Source: Brevibacillus panacihumi (GTDB lineage: Bacteria > Bacillota > Bacilli > Brevibacillales > Brevibacillaceae). Taken from it: a DNA stretch of 64,000 nucleotides. The position numbers were made by a program, and so were the translations under genes. The first letter of the stretch is position 1. Each line of letters opens with the position of its first letter. Below are positions 26,839 to 35,174 of this stretch, piece by piece. Location of the stretch: the NCBI RefSeq assembly GCF_003710985.1, contig NZ_RHHT01000062.1:1-64000 (forward strand), given 5' to 3'. Below the pieces are notes generated by a model. It was not told the DNA's origin. It saw only the letters and a list, made by a program, of their open reading frames with translations, and ran no database searches.

Positions 26839-27708
26839 ATGACTCAATCTGTGGAGACCGACCGAAAAAGGTTGAAGGCTATACGCGTGGTGATTGGCGA
26901 CCTGATTGAGCAAAATTGCAAGGGCTGTTTAACATTCATCGACAACTATAAGCTATTCGGCCAATCACAAGCTCAAGCGCTGTGTACGTCCGAATGCAAT
27001 GTTGGAAAGCAGCTATTTATACTCGGCCAGAGTTTACTCACGGGGCGGACTCCCAAGTCCGTCCATGAGGGAAAAAAGGCAGATGAGCCAAAGAAGGTGA
27101 ATGACAATTTGGAAAAGGAACTTAGCAAGGGAACGTATCTTGAACTGAGTGGGTCATTACCGGATTATAAAATCGCAAATCAATACAACATTTCGGCTCA
27201 AACATTAAAACGAATGAAAGATGAGTGGGAGCTGCCAGATAAGCGTTTGAATCCAGCTAAGTCTGCAAACTCCAATACTGAGGAGCCCAAAAGAGGCCCA
27301 GGTAGACCGAAAGCAAAACAGGTAATGAAAGATGATGAGCGTGTTCAAACCGAACAAAAAACGGGGGTATCGAAGACTGATCTGCAGCTTGAAATGGCTG
27401 GAAAGCTTTCGGAATTGGAGAAGACACTGCGGGACAAAGATAAAACCATACTCCTGCTCAGAGCCGAAAACGAGCGATTGCAGACCGTGTTTCAGAATCA
27501 AGTGGGAGCTTTAAAGGAAAAAGTGATTCCAACCTTCAACACATTCTTTCAAGATTACATTCAGTTTACTTTCAAGACAAAAAATGCAACAGCAGCGGAT
27601 AACGTCAGACGTACTTTAGAGGAAATGGGAGCGGATCTGGATTACAAAGTACGGAGTGGAGTCATCGTAGTGACAACGGATATCGACGGCATGATGGCAA
27701 TTGAATGA
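26839..27708 (+). CDS. Zinc-finger, AT-hook and coiled-coil protein
   Basis: 289 residues. An N-terminal Cys cluster (CKGC ... C ... C, about 34-62) resembles the small C2HC-type zinc-finger domain of Bacillales. An HTH-like segment follows (YKIANQYNISAQTLKRMKDEW). Then come an AT-hook-like RGPGRPKAK and a coiled coil (SELEKTLRDKDKTILLLRAENERL). The C-terminal domain is unrecognised. It is predicted to bind AT-rich DNA. 15 bases after the previous zinc-ribbon gene. Confidence 0.7.
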   Translation: MTQSVETDRKRLKAIRVVIGDLIEQNCKGCLTFIDNYKLFGQSQAQALCTSECNVGKQLFILGQSLLTGRTPKSVHEGKKADEPKKVNDNLEKELSKGTYLELSGSLPDYKIANQYNISAQTLKRMKDEWELPDKRLNPAKSANSNTEEPKRGPGRPKAKQVMKDDERVQTEQKTGVSKTDLQLEMAGKLSELEKTLRDKDKTILLLRAENERLQTVFQNQVGALKEKVIPTFNTFFQDYIQFTFKTKNATAADNVRRTLEEMGADLDYKVRSGVIVVTTDIDGMMAIE

Positions 27709-27732
27709 GCGATAACAAGGGAGTGGACATTC

Positions 27733-27936
27733 ATGCAAGCACAATCATTAAAAATTGACCTAGAGAGCAATACGGTGATCATACCGGTCGGAAGCGGGCC
27801 GTTGATGGTCCTGATTGACCCAAAACGAAAGGCAGCAAATCTTGTTCCACTCGTCGAACACGGAGACATCGTGGTAAAATGTTACCAAGGAAGAATTACC
27901 GGATACGATGAGCGAAAAAGCCATCGATTTGAATAG
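27733..27936 (+). CDS. Small beta-rich phage protein
   Basis: 67 residues, not recognised: IDLESNTVIIPVGSGPLMV then KAANLVPLVEHGDIVVKCYQGR. It reads like a small barrel. AAGGGAGTGG lies 10 bases before the ATG. A strong terminator follows, closing this transcription unit. Confidence 0.6.
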   Translation: MQAQSLKIDLESNTVIIPVGSGPLMVLIDPKRKAANLVPLVEHGDIVVKCYQGRITGYDERKSHRFE

Positions 27937-27953
27937 CCTGGGACCGACAACGG

Positions 27954-28009
27954 GAGGGCGTCAGATACACACCTACAGTAAAGGTGTGCTCTGGCGCCCT
28001 TTTTGTTTT
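27954..28009 (+). terminator. Strong terminator of the early/middle genes
   Basis: GGGCGTCAGA..CACACCT, loop, AGGTGTG..CTGGCGCCC, then TTTTTGTTTT: a long stem with few mismatches. Confidence 0.85.
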
Positions 28010-28027
28010 CAGAAGGAGAGAGAAGAT

Positions 28028-28261
28028 ATGATTACGATTCGGGAGTACGTGGAATGGAAGATGGGCAGGAAACAGTCAATGGAGCTATTGGAAATGATAT
28101 ACCAGGAAGCTAAGCGGGGCATACGTTCTAAAAAATCGAGCATCCGAGAAATCAAGAAAAAACGGCCATCAGAACGATTTTCTCAGGAAGAGTTACGCCG
28201 CATGATGGGAGACGTCGGGCCGCGCCGGTTCCTGAAGGACGTGGCCAGCAGACGCAAGTAA
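28028..28261 (+). CDS. Small basic phage protein
   Basis: 77 residues, not recognised and strongly basic (RSKKSSIREIKKKRPSERF ... RRFLKDVASRRK). GAAGGAGAGAGAAG precedes the ATG; an upstream extension would cross the terminator. Its stop touches the start region of the sigma-like gene. Perhaps a nucleic-acid-binding partner of the late activator. Confidence 0.6.
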   Translation: MITIREYVEWKMGRKQSMELLEMIYQEAKRGIRSKKSSIREIKKKRPSERFSQEELRRMMGDVGPRRFLKDVASRRK

Positions 28262-28281
28262 TGCAACGGGGAGGGGTTCTC

Positions 28282-28767
28282 ATGCAAGACTTGCTACAGG
28301 GTTATATAGAAACTAGACGGATGCTAAAACGGATGCGCAGGAACTGCCAGGGAGAGCATGTGGCTACTGATCGGCAGCTCCTTGGTGAAATGCTTGGTGA
28401 GTCAGAATGGATTATTGAGTGGTTGGAGACGGGACGAATGCCAGGGAACAGACGCGGCATTGAGCGCAGGGCGGCTTACCAAAGAGAGAAGCTAGTCGAT
28501 CCGCTCCGTATGCAGGCGTTCGCAGCTCGAAGTACAGCAGGCAGCCCGTCGAATCTGACAGAATGGGAGTTGAATCAAATAGAGGATGCCCTATGCGTTT
28601 TGAGTGAACGGGAAAGGGAGTGCTACGTGTTGGCCCATGGACAGGGATTCAGCCATGAGTACATCGCGGATTTATTAAGAATATCGAAGGGCAGCGTTGA
28701 TTCATACATAGCACGCGCGCAAGAAAAAATTACAGATAGACTCCAAAACAGCCTATTCCTCGTCTGA
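28282..28767 (+). CDS. xpf: Xpf-like positive control (sigma-like) factor
   Basis: 161 residues. The N-terminal part (MQDLLQGYIETRRMLKRM ... ETGRMPGNRRGIERRAAYQ) resembles Xpf of the PBSX prophage. The C-terminal 55 residues form a sigma region 4 HTH (LSERERECYVLAHGQGFSHEYIADLLRISKGSVDSYIARA). Xpf-type factors direct RNA polymerase to phage late promoters, so this is the likely late-gene switch. GGGGAGGGG precedes the ATG. Its own terminator begins inside the coding end. Confidence 0.85.
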   Translation: MQDLLQGYIETRRMLKRMRRNCQGEHVATDRQLLGEMLGESEWIIEWLETGRMPGNRRGIERRAAYQREKLVDPLRMQAFAARSTAGSPSNLTEWELNQIEDALCVLSERERECYVLAHGQGFSHEYIADLLRISKGSVDSYIARAQEKITDRLQNSLFLV

Positions 28768-28780
28768 TAGGCTGTTTTTT
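28745..28780 (+). terminator. Terminator of the sigma-like gene
   Basis: AAAACAGCCTAT, 10-base loop, ATAGGCTGTTTTTT. The left arm lies within the last codons of the gene. Confidence 0.85.
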
Positions 28781-28837
28781 GCCATGCATTTGCCACCTAT
28801 GTATGAAAGGTGCTCATCTTTCGAACCCCTCCTCTAA

Positions 28838-28921
28838 CCGCCCGGGAAACCGGGCGGAATTTTCTCAAAATGAACAGGAAAAATTCCCCTTCTTGCCGAA
28901 ATGATTGGCGAAAGGGGAGGG
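28838..28921 (+). promoter_or_regulatory. Leader hairpins before the 100-residue gene
   Basis: First, a perfect 8-bp GC stem CCGCCCGG-GAAA-CCGGGCGG (28,838-28,857) with a GNRA tetraloop, then AATTTTCT. Second, CCCCTTCTTGCC (28,886-28,897) can pair with GGCGAAAGGGG (28,907-28,917), hiding the ribosome site GGGGAGGG (28,914-28,921) of the next gene. Confidence 0.5.
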
Positions 28922-28926
28922 TAAAT

Positions 28927-29229
28927 ATGTCTCATCAAGCATCTTTAGAACTGGAAATAGCGGTACGTATGGCTCTTGGGAAAAATGCTGGCCGGGGAGC
29001 GCTTTTAGTTGCTAGTGCGGACTATATTGACATTGGTTTTGGCTTTGCAGCCCTTACTGGAGCAGTTGCTCCTTATTATGTGAATGCTACTCCCGAGGAG
29101 CAAACGGAAATAAGTGAATTCCTTCAGAGGTACACCGATTTAAATGGGGGCAGATCAAAAGACCATGCAGAATTGATTCAACAGGCGGCAAGAGAACTTG
29201 ATGACTTAATCAGAAAACTGAAAAGGTAA
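28927..29229 (+). CDS. Uncharacterised phage protein
   Basis: 100 residues, not recognised. A hydrophobic, Gly/Ala-rich middle (IDIGFGFAALTGAVAPYYV) may form one membrane segment, followed by an acidic helical tail. Its ribosome site is part of a leader hairpin, so translation may be controlled. Confidence 0.6.
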   Translation: MSHQASLELEIAVRMALGKNAGRGALLVASADYIDIGFGFAALTGAVAPYYVNATPEEQTEISEFLQRYTDLNGGRSKDHAELIQQAARELDDLIRKLKR

Positions 29230-29237
29230 TCGAGGGG

Positions 29238-29258
29238 GCACCATCACGGTGCTTTTTC
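29238..29258 (+). terminator. Terminator
   Basis: GCACC-ATCAC-GGTGC followed by TTTTTC, just after the 100-residue gene. Confidence 0.75.
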
Positions 29259-29321
29259 TTTTGTCAGGCAAAAAAAGGGAAGCAGTAACCTTTGCAGAAT
29301 ATGTAGAACCGAGGTGAGGAT

Positions 29322-30023
29322 ATGGAAAGCTTGTTGGGAACTATAGTATTTTTTTTGCCGGGATTCTTGGCTTATTTTTGGCTGCAATCATTTGGGATAA
29401 CTCCTGTAACAAAGCATTCATCTGGAGAATTGACGGCAATTTCCGCTTTACTCTGGCTGCCCGTCTCGTTCATAACGCTTCTTATATACAATTTGGGTGT
29501 TTGGGTCTCATCCAAAATGAGTGAAATGAAATACATTTGGGAAGTGGCTGACTTAAGCAAAGTTTCGGGGAATTTTGTTTTTTTATTTTCTTTTTTAGTG
29601 CTAAGCACATTGGTGAGTTTTTTGTTAAGTTGGTTATGGGCAAAATATGGCCAGGAGAGGCTTCAAAAAGTAATAAACAAAATAAGAATCTCCAGAAAGG
29701 TTGCTCCATTCTCCGATGCACCGTCCGTTTGGGATGAGGTCTTTGTGAAGTATGGAGGGAAAGTGGTTGAAATAGGGAAAATTGGCGATGAAAAAGGTTA
29801 CCTTATTGGCTCGGTGAGGAAAGCGTCCCGGCCATTAGAACCGGAACGCAACTTATATCTGGACGACGTTGAGTTTTTTACTATGATCGTAAAGGATTAC
29901 AAGGTGCCTGTATCTCATGTCTTCTTTGACACAAAATCAGGATCCTACGTCAAAATTTTCGATGGGGAAGCCATCAAAAAAGCCCAGGAAAAGTACTATG
30001 CTGACAATGGCATTACTTCTTAG
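29322..30023 (+). CDS. DUF6338-like membrane protein
   Basis: 233 residues with three likely membrane helices: LGTIVFFLPGFLAYFWL (5-22), ISALLWLPVSFITLLIYNLGVW (about 40-62) and FVFLFSFLVLSTLVSFLLSWLW (about 84-106). A soluble C-terminal domain follows (DEVFVKYGGKVVEIGKIGDEKGYLIGSV...). This layout resembles the DUF6338 family. It is more AT-rich than the phage structural genes and lies between late control and packaging, so it looks like cargo. Function unknown. Confidence 0.65.
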   Translation: MESLLGTIVFFLPGFLAYFWLQSFGITPVTKHSSGELTAISALLWLPVSFITLLIYNLGVWVSSKMSEMKYIWEVADLSKVSGNFVFLFSFLVLSTLVSFLLSWLWAKYGQERLQKVINKIRISRKVAPFSDAPSVWDEVFVKYGGKVVEIGKIGDEKGYLIGSVRKASRPLEPERNLYLDDVEFFTMIVKDYKVPVSHVFFDTKSGSYVKIFDGEAIKKAQEKYYADNGITS

Positions 30024-30153
30024 GGGGATTTGGTGGCTGAATCCTTGCTGATGGCTGATCAACCGAACGCTGATCACCAGTTGGTCTGATTCTCATAGAC
30101 GGTTGATCCACAGATGCGTTTGTATTTGCACCAGGTGGTTTTTTATCATTCAT
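30013..30153 (-). CDS. Proline-rich micro-protein convergent with the membrane gene
   Basis: 46 residues from an ATG with a near-ideal site, AAGGAGGATTTAATT. The sequence has two VDQPS-x-RI-x-P repeats (VDQPSMRIRP and VDQPSARIQP) and ends PPNPPKK. It overlaps the last codons of the DUF6338-like gene on the other strand by 11 bases. Function unknown; possibly a partner or antitoxin-like modulator of the membrane protein, by position only. Confidence 0.6.
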   Translation of the reverse strand: MNDKKPPGANTNASVDQPSMRIRPTGDQRSVDQPSARIQPPNPPKK

Positions 30154-30237
30154 AATTAAATCCTCCTTTCTGTCGATTGATGGGTCACGCTATCGAAATT
30201 CGACGTTTGGAGGGATTTCCCTTTTATTCTCTTGATT

Positions 30238-30258
30238 GCACCCGCGAGGTGCTTTTTT
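30238..30258 (+). terminator. Terminator before the second recombinase
   Basis: GCACC-CGCGA-GGTGC followed by TTTTTT. Confidence 0.7.
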
Positions 30259-30291
30259 GTTTGTCTAAATAACTATGGGGAGGTGAATGGT

Positions 30292-30858
30292 TTGGCGAGC
30301 GTCCAACCCATACGTGACATGCTTGTCATCGAGGCCATCCTGAATGATCTCAAGAAATCGAGTCCAAAGTACCACGCCTTATTTCTCTTGGGTATTCATA
30401 CCGGCTTGCGGATCTCGGATATGCTTCGCTTAAAGGTAAAGGATGTGCGCGCCGATGAAATCAAGATCAGACAGAAGAAGAACAAGAAGTGGGTGACACT
30501 CCCCGTTCAGCCAGAGCTCAGGAAGGGTATCGCTGATTATATCGCTGACAAAGACGATGACGATTGGTTGTTTGAGAGCCGCCAGCGAAAACAAAAGGTA
30601 AAGATCAAACGAGAACTGGATCGAAGCACCGTATACAAGATGCTGAATAAGGTCTGTCGGAAGTACGGGCTCCGATCAATCGGGTGTCACACAACCAGGA
30701 AGACATTCGGCTATCATCTATACCTGATCAGCGAGAAGAACATCGGCCTGCTTATGGAGATATTCGGGCATAGCGATCCATCCATTACCCTACGCTATAT
30801 CGGTATCACTCAGGACACGATCAACAAAGTAGTGAGCCGTCTCCGCTATACGAGTTAA
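30292..30858 (+). CDS. Second tyrosine recombinase (XerC/D-like, catalytic domain only)
   Basis: 188 residues, about half the normal integrase length, with no arm or core-binding domain. The catalytic set is visible: Arg in HTGLRISDML, Lys-bearing hairpin QKKNKKWVTLP, H-x-x-R in CHTTRKTFG, H in IFGHSD and Tyr in LRYIGIT. TTG start behind GGGGAGGTG. It lies immediately before the packaging region. Many Firmicutes phages carry such a gene next to terminase; genome dimer resolution or processing is a reasonable guess. Confidence 0.8.
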   Translation: MASVQPIRDMLVIEAILNDLKKSSPKYHALFLLGIHTGLRISDMLRLKVKDVRADEIKIRQKKNKKWVTLPVQPELRKGIADYIADKDDDDWLFESRQRKQKVKIKRELDRSTVYKMLNKVCRKYGLRSIGCHTTRKTFGYHLYLISEKNIGLLMEIFGHSDPSITLRYIGITQDTINKVVSRLRYTS

Positions 30859-31157
30859 CCAAAATTAGTCGGTGTGGAACTCGTTTTCAGAAAACAGTTT
30901 GAAGCCTTGATAATACTGAGCAAATTGAATGTGCTTGAGTGCATCAATTTATAAGATATGGTGAACTCAGATTGATTTTAGCGTGCATCTATCGGATGAA
31001 AAGCGGCGAGAAGCCTTGCGGCTCTAAGGACGAACGGCTTTTTCCTCAACGGGTCCTTCCCAGGGGGTAGGGGGGACTGCGGGTACATGTGACCCCGCGG
31101 ATTGGCTGAGTATGCACAATAAAAACAGCTATGCAATGTGCAAAAGGAGGGGGCGTT
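30859..31157 (+). other. Non-coding packaging region, putative cos
   Basis: About 300 bases without a gene between the recombinase and the terminase small subunit. A GC-rich block at 31,051-31,100 contains GGTCCTTCCCAGGGGG, a G-run, and the near-palindrome GCGGGT-ACATGT-G-ACCCCGC (31,079-31,098). Lambda-like terminases cut cos sites just upstream of the small-subunit gene, so this is the expected cos location. Confidence 0.5.
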
Positions 31158-31688
31158 TTGAGTGGCAAAATAGGAGCGAAAATGATCGATGAACGCTTGT
31201 GCTTAAACACTTCTGCCATGTGTGATGTATTGGATGTACACCGAAATACGCTTGCACAATGGGTCAAGTTGGGTATGCCAAAATGTGCAAATGGTTGGTA
31301 CCCTCTCAAAGAGTGTCTTGCTTGGGTACAAGACTACAAGGGAACGAGCAATAATCAGGCAGCCGACAACGAAGAGAAAATGACGCTTGCCCAGCAGAAG
31401 CTTTTCTATGAAGCCAAGCTGAAAGAGCAGCAAACAGAAGCGGCCACACTCAAAAATGCAATTGCCAAAGGTGAATACATCAAACGCGATGACGTTGTAG
31501 CGGAGCTGCAGCGTTTTTTTACTACCCTGAAACGATCAATGAGCGGGTTCAGTCGCAAGATAGCCATGGAGGTGGCTCCGTATGTAGAACCTGAGCAGGT
31601 CCGCTTAATCGAACAGAACATCACCGATACGACAAATGCTGTCTTACAGCAAATGTCTGTAAGAGGTGTGTACGATGCAAAAAAATAG
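31158..31688 (+). CDS. terS: Terminase small subunit, Nu1-like
   Basis: 176 residues. The N-terminal HTH (about 10-60: LCLNTSAMCDVLDVHRNTLAQWVKLGMP ... YPLKECLAW, in segments) matches Nu1-type DNA recognition. The C-terminal helices probably contact the large subunit. TTG start with AAAGGAGGGGG before it. It recognises the packaging site and recruits the large subunit; the genes overlap by 14 bases. Confidence 0.88.
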   Translation: MSGKIGAKMIDERLCLNTSAMCDVLDVHRNTLAQWVKLGMPKCANGWYPLKECLAWVQDYKGTSNNQAADNEEKMTLAQQKLFYEAKLKEQQTEAATLKNAIAKGEYIKRDDVVAELQRFFTTLKRSMSGFSRKIAMEVAPYVEPEQVRLIEQNITDTTNAVLQQMSVRGVYDAKK

Positions 31689-33486
31689 CTGGCCTTCTTG
31701 GCTGCTGGATTCACTGCAGGTGCTTAAGCCGCCTGAAAAGCTCACGGTTTCCGAATGGTCGGATAAGTATAGGATTCTCGACAGTAAAACGTCAGCAGAA
31801 CCAGGTCAGTGGTCTACGGATCGCACCCCTTATTTACGCGGGATCATGGATGCATTCACGGATCCAAAGGTAGAGGAAATCATATTCGCCAAGCCTACTC
31901 AGGTAGGTGGAACCGAATGTATGAACAACATGCTCGGATATGTAATTGCACAAGATCCGAGCCCAGCACTGATTGTCTACCCGACTCTGGAGTTGGCTGA
32001 ATTCGCTTCGAAGAACCGCCTGCAGCCCATGATCAACTTGAGTCCTGTACTGGCTGACAAGTATCAGACAGAGGAAAGTAAGATACTGGAGCTGCAACTG
32101 GACGGGATGTATGTGGTCATTTCTGGAGCAAACAGCCCTGCTTCCCTAGCGAGCCGTCCGATACGCTTTCTTTTCATGGATGAGGTAGACAAGTATCCCA
32201 AAAACTCGGGAAAAGAAGCTGATCCGCGATCGCTTGCTCGTGAACGTACGAAAACCTTTCCCTACAACAAGAAGATTTTTCAAACATCTACACCGACATT
32301 AAAGAATGGTGCTATCTGGCAAGCATTCGAAAAAGCGGATGTAAAACTTCGCTTCTATGTACCCTGCCCCCATTGTGGACACTTCCAGACTTTCAAGTTC
32401 AAGGGCGGAATCAAGTACGATAAAACTTTGTCTCCCGAAAAGATCAAGCAAACAGCGTATTACGAATGTGAAAGTTGTAAAGGAATGATCCGTGATGCAC
32501 ATAAACCGTCAATGCTCCGGAATGGGGAGTGGCGGGATGCATCGGGCTCTACTCGCTTGGCAACACGAACAGCCTTTCATCTAAATGCCATTTACAGTCC
32601 ATGGGTGAGATTCGGTGAAGTGGCGTATGAATTTGTTACCAGTAAAGATGACCCGGAAACACTCATGAACTTTGTGAATAGCTGGCTGGCTGAGCCGTGG
32701 GAAAAAACGCAGGTGAAACTGAACAGTGACAAGGTGATAGAGCGGTCTAGCGGGTATGAAGAGGGTGTGGTTCCCAATCGCACCATCCTCCTCACAGGTG
32801 GCGTGGATGTCCAAAAAGACAGATTCTACTTCACCATCCGGGCCTGGGGAGAGAAGATGACGAGCTGGAATATCCGGCACGGATTCTGTGAGACATGGAC
32901 TGAAATCGAAGACGTGATGAACGTCCCATATCTGACCAAGGATGGGAGAGAATATTTCGTCAACCTTTGCGGAATTGACTCTGGCTGGAACCCAGACGAT
33001 ACGTATGATTTTTGTGTCAAGAACAGCGAATGGGCGGTTGCTGTGAAAGGTTCCAGCAACGAAATCCCGAACAAATACCGCCTCTCGAAAATTGACAGAG
33101 AAGAAAAAGGGCTGTATGGTATCTCCCTTTATCTGGTTTACGGAGCGTACTACAAAGATTTCATTGCGAATCGGATCGCCCGAAAACCGGATGACCCCGG
33201 TGGATGGTATGTTTACGAGAACTGCGACAGGGAATTTGCGGAGCAGATAACGGCGGAGCATAAAGTCACAATCAAGCGGGGCGGAAAAGAGATCGATGTT
33301 TGGCAGCTAAAGACTTCTGGAGCGGACAACCATTATCTTGACTGTGAGGTATACGCGGCATTTGCAGCGGATCGGCTAGGCATCCGGTACGCCCGTTACG
33401 AGGAACCGGTTGCTGTTCAAGAACAAGCTGCCCCTGACCAGGTGAAGAAACCAAATAATTGGCTAGGAGGTGAAAGCTGGTTATGA
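31675..33486 (+). CDS. terL: Terminase large subunit, GpA family
   Basis: ATP-driven packaging motor and cos nuclease. 603 residues. The P-loop-like KPTQVGGTE (73-81), Walker B FLFMDEVDKYP and a zinc pair (CPHCG ... CESCKG) are typical of lambda GpA relatives. The nuclease half contains GVDVQKDRF and CGIDSGWNPDD acidic clusters. ATG at 31,675. GpA-type enzymes imply unit-length packaging with cohesive ends. Confidence 0.95.
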   Translation: MQKNSWPSWLLDSLQVLKPPEKLTVSEWSDKYRILDSKTSAEPGQWSTDRTPYLRGIMDAFTDPKVEEIIFAKPTQVGGTECMNNMLGYVIAQDPSPALIVYPTLELAEFASKNRLQPMINLSPVLADKYQTEESKILELQLDGMYVVISGANSPASLASRPIRFLFMDEVDKYPKNSGKEADPRSLARERTKTFPYNKKIFQTSTPTLKNGAIWQAFEKADVKLRFYVPCPHCGHFQTFKFKGGIKYDKTLSPEKIKQTAYYECESCKGMIRDAHKPSMLRNGEWRDASGSTRLATRTAFHLNAIYSPWVRFGEVAYEFVTSKDDPETLMNFVNSWLAEPWEKTQVKLNSDKVIERSSGYEEGVVPNRTILLTGGVDVQKDRFYFTIRAWGEKMTSWNIRHGFCETWTEIEDVMNVPYLTKDGREYFVNLCGIDSGWNPDDTYDFCVKNSEWAVAVKGSSNEIPNKYRLSKIDREEKGLYGISLYLVYGAYYKDFIANRIARKPDDPGGWYVYENCDREFAEQITAEHKVTIKRGGKEIDVWQLKTSGADNHYLDCEVYAAFAADRLGIRYARYEEPVAVQEQAAPDQVKKPNNWLGGESWL

Positions 33487-33710
33487 CCGCAGATGAGAAA
33501 TTACAAAAGCTGAGAGAACAGTTGGCTTATGTCGAGAAGGCTATTTTTGCCATCCAAAATGGTGCTCAGGAATACAGCATAGGAACACGCCGCATAAGAA
33601 AGGCAGATTTGTCCTTGCTTTATCAGGAGCGGGATCGTCTGGAAAGAGAAATTGAAGCTCTTGAGAATGGCGGCGGCATCTTTAAGGTTGCCGTTTTCGA
33701 GGGGAGGTAA
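33483..33710 (+). CDS. gpW-like head-tail joining protein
   Basis: 75 residues: MTADEKLQKLREQLAYVEKA, a short basic hairpin (YSIGTRRIRKADLS), then a helix LYQERDRLEREIEALENG. The size, helix-hairpin-helix pattern and place between terminase and portal match lambda gpW (also DUF6148). It would close the filled head and help attach the tail. Four-base overlap with terL. Confidence 0.75.
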   Translation: MTADEKLQKLREQLAYVEKAIFAIQNGAQEYSIGTRRIRKADLSLLYQERDRLEREIEALENGGGIFKVAVFEGR

Positions 33711-33716
33711 TAGAGC

Positions 33717-35174
33717 ATGCAGTGGCTTGAAAGGACAATTGCAACGATCAGTCCGCGATGGGCTTACAATCGCCAAGCGTGGCGTTCTGGGATGGATGCT
33801 CTGTATGATGGAGCCTCCCGTAACCGAGTGAATATGAATTGGAATCCTGAATCAACTTACGATGAAAACCGCATGAGAGCGACGCGTGAACTGATGAGGG
33901 CGAGAGCGCGGGACCTGGAACGTAATAGCGACATTGCACAGGCGGTGATCACGGCCTTTGAGCGCAATGTGGTAGGGAACGGAATGGTACTACAGGCGAA
34001 AATCCCAGGTCAAGAGGAACTCAACGGAGAAATTGAGGCTCTCTGGAAAGAGTTTTGCAAAGCCGAGAACTGTGACATTACCGGCACACAATCCATGGAG
34101 GAGATCGAGGAAATGCTGGTCCGCCGATATGTTGTGGACGGGGGCATCTTGATTGTAAAGGTATATGTTTCGGACAGCGATTACCCTTTTAAAATCCAAG
34201 TCAGAGAAGTGGATGAGCTCAATCCATTAGCGACACCAACTGGCAGCAATCGTATTATCGACGGAGTTGAAATTGATCAGTATAACCGACCGGTGGCCTA
34301 CCACTTCAAAAAGTACCGCAACAATTTGGCGATACCAGGTGAAAGTGTAAGGGTAGACGCTAAAAACGTCATTTTCTGGTGGCGCAAAACGTCTCCCCGG
34401 CAGGTTCGGGAAGTATCGATGCTGGCTACAGCAATGACACGGATCAAAGACGCCAATCAATTCGTAGAGGCGGTGTCAATTAAGGAGCGTGTCTTGGCCT
34501 GCTTGTCGGTCTTTATCAAAAAGAATACGCCATCTGGTTCCGTAGGCCGTGCAGTAAATACACCGACCAAGCAGCTCAGCTATGACGGAGTCACCTTGTC
34601 ACCAGGTATGATTGGGGAATTGAATCCAGGCGATGAAGTTCAGACTGTGATCCCCAGTGGCCAGGCATCCAACACTAAGGAATTTATCACCACTTTAATT
34701 CGCCTTGTCGCTTCCGGAATTGGATTAAGCTATGAAACGGTATCCAGGGACCTTAGCATGGTGAATTATTCCAGTGCGCGGCAAGGCATGCTAGAGGACA
34801 GAAAGACCTTCAAAAAGATGCAGAAATCGCTCGTTCAAAACGTCCTTTCCCCGATATACCTGGAATTCCTCGATTCCATGTTTTTGAAAGGAAAGATTTC
34901 TGCACGGGACTATTTGGAGAATCGACGCAAATATGCCGCCCATGTATGGATTCCTCCGGGCTATACATGGATTGATCCATTGAAAGAAGTCAATGCAAAT
35001 AAGGTCGCGTTAGAATCCAACCAGGATACGCTTGCCCGCATCTGTGCAGAAAGGGGTGAGGACTGGCGTGATGTTGTTGAGCAACGAATGGCCGAAATAC
35101 AGTTGATTCAAAAAATGACGGGAGGAGAAACAAGTGGAGAAGATAATACTTCCTCTGGTAATGACGAGGAATAG
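33717..35174 (+). CDS. Portal protein, lambda B family
   Basis: 485 residues. Family marks: DALYDGASRNR, DLERNSDIAQAVITAFERNVVGNGM, and IQVREVDELNP. It forms the dodecameric ring through which DNA enters. GAGGGGAGG precedes the ATG six bases after the gpW-like gene. The C-terminal end overlaps the protease-capsid gene by 41 bases. Confidence 0.93.
   Translation: MQWLERTIATISPRWAYNRQAWRSGMDALYDGASRNRVNMNWNPESTYDENRMRATRELMRARARDLERNSDIAQAVITAFERNVVGNGMVLQAKIPGQEELNGEIEALWKEFCKAENCDITGTQSMEEIEEMLVRRYVVDGGILIVKVYVSDSDYPFKIQVREVDELNPLATPTGSNRIIDGVEIDQYNRPVAYHFKKYRNNLAIPGESVRVDAKNVIFWWRKTSPRQVREVSMLATAMTRIKDANQFVEAVSIKERVLACLSVFIKKNTPSGSVGRAVNTPTKQLSYDGVTLSPGMIGELNPGDEVQTVIPSGQASNTKEFITTLIRLVASGIGLSYETVSRDLSMVNYSSARQGMLEDRKTFKKMQKSLVQNVLSPIYLEFLDSMFLKGKISARDYLENRRKYAAHVWIPPGYTWIDPLKEVNANKVALESNQDTLARICAERGEDWRDVVEQRMAEIQLIQKMTGGETSGEDNTSSGNDEE

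Noticed and set aside
30292-30858. Boundary of a nested mobile element
   Set aside because: No direct repeats flank it and the phage gene order continues normally, so it is treated as a phage gene.
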